Assembly: GCA_903813345.2 (NCBI GenBank)
Contig: CAIIXF020000005.1
Location: 6,477,375-6,541,374, forward strand
Length of the DNA: 64,000 nt
Reading direction: 5' to 3'
From: Owenia fusiformis
Taxonomy: Eukaryota; Annelida; Polychaeta; Sabellida; Oweniidae
In this document: piece after piece, positions 56,382 through 64,000 of the stretch
Numbering within the stretch: position 1 is the first letter of the stretch
Layout: each line of letters starts with the position of its first letter
Made by a program: the position numbers and the translations under genes
Notes under the pieces: generated by a model
Seen by the model: the letters and a program-made list of their open reading frames with translations, nothing else
Database searches by the model: none
Told to the model about the DNA's origin: nothing

Positions 56382-58720
56382 TCCCAGCTAACAATTTTAC
56401 GTTGTGATAACGTCGTCAGAATATATGTCTCAAGTTGTAGCAACGTTAAATATGGAACGTTGTAGGTACAGGAAGGTGTGGACTCGCACAGATGTTTAAA
56501 GAACGTTACATTTGACTTAAATATCACGTGTCAGGAACGTAGTAGCGACCTTAACAATTACGTCGCCAAAATAACGAAACTGTAACGTACTTACATTACG
56601 TCATATATACGTGGCCAATCTAAATTTCTGGTAACGTTGATATGGAACGTTGTAGGTACAGGAAGGTGTGGACTCGCATAGATGTTTAAAGAACGTTACA
56701 TTTGACTTAAATATCACGTGTCAGGAACGTAGTAGCGACCTTAACAATAACGTCACCAAAATAACGAAAATGTAACGTACTTACATTACGTCATAAATAC
56801 GTGGCCAATCTAAATTTCTGGTAACGTTGATATGGAACGTTGTAGGTACAGGAAGGTGTGGACTCGCACAGATGTTTAAAGAACGTTACATTTGACTTAC
56901 ATATCACGTGTCAGGAACGTAGTAGCGACCTTAACAATAACGTTGCCAAAATAACGAAACTGTAACGTACTTACATTACGTCATATATACGTGGCCAATC
57001 TAAATTTCTGGTAACGTTGATATGGAACGTTGTAGGTACAGGAAGGTGTGGACTCGCATAGATGTTTAAAGAACGTTACATTTGACTTAAATATCACGTG
57101 TCAGGAACGTAGTAGCGACCTTAACAATTACGTCACCAAAATAACGAAAATGTAACGTACTTACATTACGTCATATATACGTGGCCAATCTAAATTTCTG
57201 GTAACGTTGATATGGAACGTTGTAGGTACAGGAAGGTGTGGACTCGCACAGATGTTTAAAGAACGTTACATTTGACTTAAATATCACGTGCCAGGAACGT
57301 AGAACCAACCTAAACGATGACTTCGCCAAAATAACGAAAATGTAACGTACTTACATTACGTCATAAATACGTGGCCAATCTAAATTTCTGGTAACGTTGA
57401 TATGGAACGTTGTAGGTACAGGAAGGTTTGGACTCGCACAGATGTTTAAAGAACGTTACATTTGACTTAAATATCACGTGTCAGGAACGTAGTAGCGACC
57501 TTAACAATTACGTCGCCAAAATAACGAAACTGTAACGTACTTACATTACGTCATATATACGTGGCCAATCTAAATTCCTGGTAACGTTGATATGGAACGT
57601 TGTAGGTACAGGAAGGTGTGGACTCGCATAGATGTTTAAAGAACGTTACATTTGACTTAAATATCACGTGTCAGGAACGTAGTAGCGACCTTAACAATTA
57701 CGTCACCAAAATAACGAAAATGTAACGTACTCACATTACGTCATATATACGTGGCCAATCTAAATTTCTGGTAACGTTGATATGGAACGTTGTAGGTACA
57801 GGAAGGTGTGGACTCGCACAGATGTTTAAAGAACGTTACACTTGACTTAAATATCACGTGCCAGGAACGTGGAACCAACCTAGACGATGACTTCGCCAAA
57901 ATAACGAAAATGTAACGTACTTACATTACGTCATAAATACGTGGCCAATCTAAATTTCTGATACGTTAATTATGGAACGTTGTAGGTACAGGAAGTTGTG
58001 GACTCGCACAGATGTTCAAAGAACGTTACATTTGACTTAAATATCACGTGCCAGGAACGTAGAACCAACCTAAACGATAACTTCGCAAAAATAACGAGAC
58101 TGTAATGTGCTTATGCAACGTCACATATACGTGGCCAGTTTTAAGTTCTGGTACGTTAATTATGGAACGTTGTAGGTACAGGAAGGTGTGGACTCGCACA
58201 GATGTTTAAAGAACGTTACATTTGACTTAAATATTACGTGCCAGGAATGTAGAACCAACCTTAACAATGACTTCGCAAAAATAGTGAAACTGTAATGTGC
58301 TTATGCAACGTAACATATACCTGGCCAGTTTAAAGTTCTGGTAACGTTTGTCTTGGACCGATGTAGGCACAGGAAGGTCTGGACTCGCACAGATGTTTAT
58401 ACGACGTTACATTTTACTTAAATATCATGTGCTAGGAATGTAGTAGCAACCTTAACAATGACTGTAAAAATAAAATAACAGACTGTAACGTGCTAATGCA
58501 ACGTCACATATACGTGGCCAAGTTAAAGTTCTGGTAACATTAACTATAGAACGTTGTAAGCAAAGGAAAGTGTGGACACGCATAAATGAGTATACAGGTT
58601 ACGTTCGACTTAGATATCACGAGCCAGGAATGTAGTACCAACCTTAACAACGACTTTGCCAAAATAAAGAGACTGTAACGTGCTTGTCACATACATGGCA
58701 AATTCATAACTTCTGGTTAC
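56382..58720. repeat. 190-bp satellite, about 12 monomers
   Basis: The phrase TATGGAACGTTGTAGGTACA starts at 56451, 56641, 56831, 57021, 57211, 57401, 57591, 57781, 57971 and 58161 (exact period 190), with diverged monomers at 58351 and about 58541. Each carries CACGTG, AACGTT and TTACGTCA-like words. Three variant types can be told apart and recur in order (see findings). Similarity fades to the right. The left boundary CCCAGCTAACAATTTTACG precedes a half-unit. A flank plus tandem core resembles the pearl-type elements of bivalves (inference). Confidence 0.92.
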
Positions 58721-59515
58721 ATCAAGTTAGGACAACACATGCAAGGAATGTTCTAGTAACCTTAATTATGCCATCAACAAGATATAGTGATAGTAATGAC
58801 TAACGTCCAGTTAAATGAATCATTACATGAACATAATTTAAAGTTCCTGTACAGGAAGATGTAGACACCGATGTTCAGTAAAATTATATATAACACACTA
58901 AGCCTAACATTTTCACATGTGAAGGTAAAACACAACTAACTTATGCTTTGACTTATTAACAAATGTATATTGTTTTTCCAATAATTAATGAGTTAATACA
59001 CAAGAACTTTTTTGAGCATCCAAATAGAGAATATTGACACACAGAATTGAACTTAAATATAATTACAGTCTCGTATGTCATCTATCAAAAATCTATCCTA
59101 TCGTTAATAAGTTTTATTGAGTATTTTATTAACCCCTAAACGGTTAAGGGGCAGGGGGAGATTTGCCGTTCTGGCTTGTCTTAAAATTGAATTAGGCATA
59201 TTTTAACTAATAAATCGTGACTATATTGTATTTACTGAGGGATATACACTGTATCAAAAATCGAGCATTTAATAACTGATTTATCCTATACTTAGTAGAT
59301 TATGAGAATTAAATATGCATTGAAATTTCCCATTTTTCCCCAAATTTTTTTTCACATTTTAAAAAAACAGATTTTCACATTTATGAGTTTGATAATCTCA
59401 GAAACTTAAAAACCACTTTAAAACACCAAGAAAATGTGTATCTTAAGTATATTTTTGAATTTTGGAACTTTATAAGGTATATGACGTACCAAGAACATCA
59501 GTAGGTATGAAATAC
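58721..59515. other. AT-rich DNA right of satellite
   Basis: Possibly a last, unrecognisable monomer to about 58900; otherwise nothing seen. Confidence 0.35.
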
Positions 59516-59660
59516 ATCTGTTATGTACGGTCGGTTTTGGATACAGGGTTTATCCCTCGGGAAATATGTGTATATCCCTTGGTCCCTGCGGTCCGTCGGG
59601 ATATACACATATTTCCCTTGGGATAAAACCTGTATCCAAAACCTCCCAGTACATAACCCT
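59516..59660. repeat. Long hairpin, arms about 60 bp
   Basis: TTTTGGATACAGGGTTTATC and GGGATATACACATATTTCCC / GGGAAATATGTGTATATCCC form inverted arms around a GGTCCCTGCGGTCC core. The 107-codon ORF over it is an artefact of the palindrome. Confidence 0.8.
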
Positions 59661-60154
59661 TGTATATCTCCCGCTCAACTCAGATATCAATTATATTCCC
59701 GCATGTTATTTACCTATAACACTACTAAGTATGGGATTAACTTTGATGATATTTCGATATTTCATTTCCGAGATTGTGCCCAGATCTCGGCAGATCTATT
59801 CACCCCCTTTACTATGAATGTAATTATCTATAGCCTAACTGTTTAGGGGTTATATTGTTATTTTTCTGAACGGGAATGAATAAATATTCTAATTTGAGCT
59901 TGAACAAATGCTCTATTAGTTAACATGGTATTGATTTTCAAAAAGCAATAATGACCATTTTAGTTGGGAATAAATCTAGAAAAATTGCATGTTTCAGATA
60001 TGAAGCCATTATATCTATGCAATCTTAAAAGTACTGTCCCGTTACTTGTCATAGAGATAAAAATTTAATTCAAACTGGCTTGCTTCTCGGAACAGATATT
60101 GTTTATGCTAAGTGTTCATTTTTCCTTGAAAGCATGAACTCTCATTGGTCCTCA
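59661..60154. other. Gene-free AT-rich DNA
   Basis: No exon or repeat seen. Confidence 0.35.
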
Positions 60155-61769
60155 TCACTTTCCAAATGTTTTTTCAAATGACTTGTACAGCTCAGTCGTT
60201 GTTTCCCTGGTTGCATGTTTAACACATTGCCATTTCTGCTTGTTTTTGGACATTTTCCTGGAAAAAATCAATCTATTGAAAAGTATGAAATGTAACCTGT
60301 ATACCCATACCCACTCTGTATATTTTGCAGTGTCATTTTCAACCAAAATTGAGCTAGCGATCTATTCTTTACAATCTCAGATACAATATGTCTCAAAGGT
60401 CTACAATGTGTTGTAAATCAGTAAGTTATTGAGGATTAAAAGTGCGAAAATCGGGAAAATTTTTAAATTCTTCCAAATATAAATATGGAAGCCATATATA
60501 TAAAATAAAATACATAATTGTAAAATTCTTTGGTAAAATACTCTAGTATTCCTGAAGTAAAGTCTGCACTTTATATTTTTAGAATAGAATGACAAGGATC
60601 TTGCTAGATTTGATTCTGCTGTAAACTTAATATATATAAAATACTTCTATAATGAATAATAGATTAACCTGGACTTACCGAAGTCACTTTCCTCGCAACT
60701 CCCCAAGCTCAGAGGACTCTAGACTGCCTAACTTCCAAACCGTCAAATGTTCCATTCTGCTTGTACTGCTAGTTTGTCTGAAATATTTTAGAGACTTGTA
60801 GTATAAACATTTTATTAGTTGGTTATCTGAAAATGCACCTGAGGGTGTAATCTTTCTTCCACCAGATCTGATCTTTGTCTCAGGAGACTTTTTGGGACTA
60901 CTCTGGGGTAAAACAATCCCTATGCTCATCTGTTTATAGATCCCTAGTAGCTTTTTTACTATCCTTTTGTATTTCTACAGTAGAATCATATAGCCAAAAC
61001 ATTCCTTCGTTGACTCTCATAATCTTCATCCAATGATTTAACTAGAGATCTATTTATTAAAATATTCTATTGGATAATAATTTGAAATGTTGGAACGGTA
61101 GGAAAGTAGATACCTGAGAATGACTCTTAACTTTCTGAGATAAAATATGGCAGGTCAACTTCGGGTCAGTGTGACACCTCTAGAAATAATATAGGCCTAC
61201 CTGATTAGCATAACACCACTCATCTCAACACAGCCAAAATCATCTCAGGGTTATCATGGGTGAAGGCTACAACAATCCTGAAAACAGAATAGGTAGATGG
61301 GAAAATAGAGGACAATAGTAGTACTTTAAAAGACTGTTACTTTATTTTATACTTTTATTTCAAATTGTATTGATTAAGATAAGACCTTTAAATTGTGAAT
61401 ATGATGAGTAAATCTACTGAGATGTTTTAACATTGTGTCAATCAGGATTAAGTTCAAACCTTTTAAAAGAACTTAATTATATAGCAGTCATACTTTTAAA
61501 ATTTGCACAGGGCGCCAAATTAAATAGCACCAAATTAAAGCAATTTACAGTATCTCATTTGCTGTGAAACTGTGAAAGTTAAATAATAACTGCATTAAAT
61601 ACAAATGAATACTTTCTGAAGCAAAGAGCCACAAATGATGCAAGTTAATTAAATCAAACGATGAAATAATATACCTGATTAGTATGAAACACCATCATCT
61701 AAACACAACCAACAAGGTCTCAGGGTTATCATGGATGAAAGCTACAAAAATCTGGTTCATCTCCTACTT
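60155..61769 (-). other. Candidate spliced exons of an unknown minus-strand transcript
   Basis: Four segments have paired splice-like borders on the minus strand: 61675-61769 (ctctgttttcag| ... AATCAG|gtatat), 61201-61277 (tctgttttcag| ... AATCAG|gtaggc), 60679-60777 (aatatttcag| ... CTTCG|gtaagt), and one entering at 60257 (gattttttccag|) where ATG follows three bases later and opens MSKNKQKWQC... for 32 codons to 60155. The first two are related to each other. None of the first three is open in all of any frame, so they would be untranslated exons. No homologue is recognised; could be chance. Confidence 0.25.
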
Positions 61770-62020
61770 CTGAAAACAGAGTAGAGAACTATTGTACACT
61801 AAGATGGAAAAACAGATGACAATAGTAGTTTTTTTAAAGGCTGATAAAAGTTAACTTAACTTAAAAGAAATTAACTTTCATTGAATTCGATCAATAAAAA
61901 CAAAGCTTAATTTCAGATTTGCTGAAGATGAAATACACTTTTCAGTCTCTATCAATTGTTAAAAGGCGTGTGCTTATAACAAACACCATTTCGATTAAAA
62001 AATATAAATATCAATAATCA
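61770..62020. other. AT-rich spacer
   Basis: Nothing seen. Confidence 0.3.
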
Positions 62021-62300
62021 GGCCCGTAGCCAGAATTTGCCAAGGGGGGTTCATTTTTCAAAAATTTCCAGGGGGGGTTCACATTTGACAATTTTGGCCC
62101 AAATATGGACAAAATCACTTGAGAAGTGCTCAAAATGGTGAAAACTGCATGATTTTGAAAGAATTTTTTCAAAAATGACCGTAAGCTTAGCACCCTCCGC
62201 ACCCAATATTTCCCACAGGCTCTGTCTGCATAGGGTGAATTTTGGAACATAAATAAATGACATGTGAATTTGCTGAAGTGACGATTTCCCATGTTAAAAA
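62021..62300. repeat. G-rich dispersed repeat (GGCCCGTAGCCAG start)
   Basis: Begins AGGCCCGTAGCCAG with GGGGGGTTCA runs, then AATGGTGAAAACTGCATGAT, which resembles 1175-1200. The start resembles the ends of 3448-3648. The ORFs on the minus strand are repeat-derived. Confidence 0.45.
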
Positions 62301-62339
62301 TAAGAGAATTTTAGAGAGACCATACATCATGCGATTTAT

Positions 62340-62480
62340 CGCATTCTACCCCCACTTTAACAAAAACCCGTATGGCCCAGTTATCTACGCCTGACGTTGT
62401 TGACGTTGATAACAGGGCCAGGCGAGTTTGGTTACCCCCACTTATGTTTTTTACAAATTTAAGTGGGGGTCGTAGAGTAG
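62340..62480. repeat. Short palindrome CTACCCCCACTT
   Basis: CTACCCCCACTTTAACAAAA at 62346 faces TTTACAAATTTAAGTGGGGG ending at about 62469. It is a small foldback; no ORF of note. Confidence 0.45.
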
Positions 62481-62854
62481 ATGAGATTACAGTAAAATTT
62501 TGAATGTTTGGAACTTCTCTGAATCTAAAAAATAAGCAATTAAAGGACCACATTGAAACAGAACATGTAAAAATAGAAACATTTATACATGTTCTTACTT
62601 TTGTTTATTTTAGTTTGTTTTGTAGTTTAGCTATCATATCTGTGACCTCATATTTCAATGCTTCTCTGCCATGTTATTTTCAAAAAAATTAAAGAACTCC
62701 CTAAATATAGTATGCTATCTATTCACTGGTGATCCGCTCGATTACACTGGTTACCGAAACGGTTCATTTTGGTAACAAAATGTCGGAACGTCGAAGGTAC
62801 GATTTTTCTTTTTTCCTTATTTCACGCATTGTAGGCAGAATCCCCACAACATTT

Positions 62855-63150
62855 TTTCTCACAAACATGTATCAGCATCATATGTTTTAGAAAATGAACA
62901 TGTTTGCGAAAAATAGGCATAGCTCAGAAGACAACAGAATCATCGATTTAATTCCTCACTTAAGTTACACAAACGGTTCGGGTTAAAAGTGCAGATCTTA
63001 ACTGTTTTTCGAAAAAAAACTTTATGTAACTTAAGTGAGGAATTAAATCGACGATTCTATTGTCTTCTGAACTATTTGTTCGCAAACATGTACATTTTCT
63101 AAAGCATATGAAACTGATACATGTTTGTGTATTTCTGTATTTCTGCCATC
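62855..63150. repeat. Foldback, arms about 115 bp
   Basis: The left arm contains CACAAACATGTATCAG, ATCGATTTAATTCCTCACTT and AAGTTACA; the right arm (63018-63135) is the inverse with about 85-90% agreement by eye. The loop at about 62977-63017 includes GGTTCGGGTTAAAAGTG. No TSD identified. Confidence 0.75.
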
Positions 63151-63470
63151 ATGATTATCTATCAGGCTAAAGATGGCAATCACTGACTCCCCGGGCAATG
63201 TCTATTCTTTGAAAGAGGTGATCTAACAGAGATCACCATCAAGATTAAGATAACTGCATAAACCATTTGCCATAAACACTTCACCATCCAATCAACACCT
63301 CTGCGCCAGATCCCAGGGACCGGATCTGACTTGAAAGTCTCTGATGGTTAATTGACCCCTGGACCCCTTGTACAGTTGGGGACAAAAATAAATGACAGGT
63401 CGATTTTCGATCACCATTTCCTAATTATGGTGGTCTGAAAGCCCATAATTTCAAATATTGTCTAGATATA

Positions 63471-63965
63471 TACCGGATTTTCTCGCATATACGCCCCCCT
63501 AAATTTAGGCCCATGGGCCAAAAATCGAATGTAGTACGCTTATACGCCCATGGGCCTATAAAAATGACTATTTATTGATTTTTTTTCAATAAATTCAAGA
63601 GTATTTTGTCACTGACAGATTGTTCTGTCGTTACTTTGTTTCAACATTAAGTTCAACACTGTGCCGTAAGTGGCAGTGGTGGATCGTTCTGTTGTTACTT
63701 TGTTTCAACATTAAGTCCAAGGTTGTAGGTGACATTTCCATTATAATTCTTATAAAACATGCGGTAAGATTACAACAGTAGGTACGGTAGTCTTTGAGGA
63801 ATCATTGTATTCATCAGCTCTTCTCACCTTTACGCCCACTGGGCCAAAAATCGAAAGTAGTACACTTATACGCCCATGGGCCAAAAATAAGAGGTAAAAT
63901 AACAGACGAAATTACCCCTTCTTTCAGTTATACGCCCAGGGCTTATATGCGAGAAAATCCGGTAT
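63471..63965. mobile_element. MITE with TACCGGATTTTCTCGCATAT ends
   Basis: The first 20 bases are TACCGGATTTTCTCGCATAT, mirrored exactly at the right end. TA at the outer bases may be the target duplication, which would fit a Tc1/mariner-like target. The interior repeats TACGCCCATGGGCC-type words (63500-63560, 63830-63880) and a ~65-bp direct repeat (TTCTGTCGTTACTTTG / TTCTGTTGTTACTTTG). No transposase. Confidence 0.75.
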
Positions 63966-64000
63966 CCCTTAAAATTTGTATATTTTACATTTTGTATAAT

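Noticed and set aside
56451-58541. CRISPR array or CRISPR-like repeats
   Set aside because: Monomers are contiguous 190-bp units without unique spacers, in a eukaryotic context.
59523-59846. 107-codon ORF with repeated IYTYFPWDK/YVYIPW words
   Set aside because: The repetition is the protein reading of a palindrome, not a domain.
1-64000. Bacterial or viral gene content
   Set aside because: No operon structure, ribosome-binding sites, or capsid, polymerase or other viral hallmark genes; introns, LINEs and AATAAA signals indicate an animal genome.

Overview
This window looks like a piece of an AT-rich marine invertebrate genome, most likely a mollusc or another lophotrochozoan (inference; amphioxus or a cnidarian cannot be excluded). 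There are no operons, ribosome-binding sites or dense ORFs. Instead there are short exons with consensus splice sites, AATAAA signals, LINE 3' ends, many terminal-inverted-repeat (TIR) elements, satellites and foldbacks.

The only clear gene content is a minus-strand tandem array of paralogous three-exon genes for small secreted cysteine-rich proteins of the spongin short-chain collagen-related (short-chain collagen C4-like) family. Four copies look intact: P1 (6239-12749), P2 (18381-20189), P3 (23266-33241) and P4 (47984-50419). Two are broken: psi1, a second terminal exon at 17710-18208 with a 16-bp deletion, and psi2, a truncated exon at 54131-54360. All intact copies share a 105-bp signal-peptide exon, a 100-bp exon and a 515 or 518-bp terminal exon, with intron phases 0 and 1, and encode 239-240 aa. 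Their introns, 3' flanks and mostly their 5' flanks are also paralogous. One copy can therefore serve as the empty site for an insertion in another, which fixes several transposon ends and target-site duplications (TSDs) to the base.

Layout. 1-4979: gene-free, with a piggyBac-like MITE and a G-rich foldback. 4989-5932: MULE-like element with a 9-bp TSD. 5942-13585: P1; its intron 2 holds two nested elements with CAC ends and 5-bp TSDs, and a MITE with 15-bp direct repeats. 13586-18380: psi1, whose 3' flank is split by a 3.9-kb element with TGTRACAG ends and a CCGG TSD. 18381-23265: P2, a segmental repeat and a mariner deletion derivative. 23266-33241: P3, whose intron 2 carries a 7.85-kb insertion with a further 6.26-kb element inside it. 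33601-39200: a foldback array, a second MULE-like copy split by a LINE, and a 95-bp tandem repeat. 39434-43721: a LINE fragment and a plus-strand pseudogene of an uncharacterised GCDSTSK/YLQC protein family, split by a TIR element. 44356-51817: second copy of the segmental repeat, a 5'-truncated LINE with a 9-bp TSD, then P4, whose intron 1 holds a minisatellite that copies the exon-1 splice donor. 51821-54360: psi2, with a GC-rich MITE and a mariner in its 3' flank. 56382-58720: a 190-bp satellite with a three-monomer higher-order pattern. 59516-64000: hairpins, possible spliced exons of an unknown minus-strand transcript, and a MITE.

The array probably makes variants of one extracellular matrix or secreted protein. 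Most of the remaining sequence is transposon history layered on repeated duplication. The most unusual signals are the nested CAC/5-bp-TSD elements, the amplified splice donors, the satellite higher-order structure and the 15-bp-TSD MITE.
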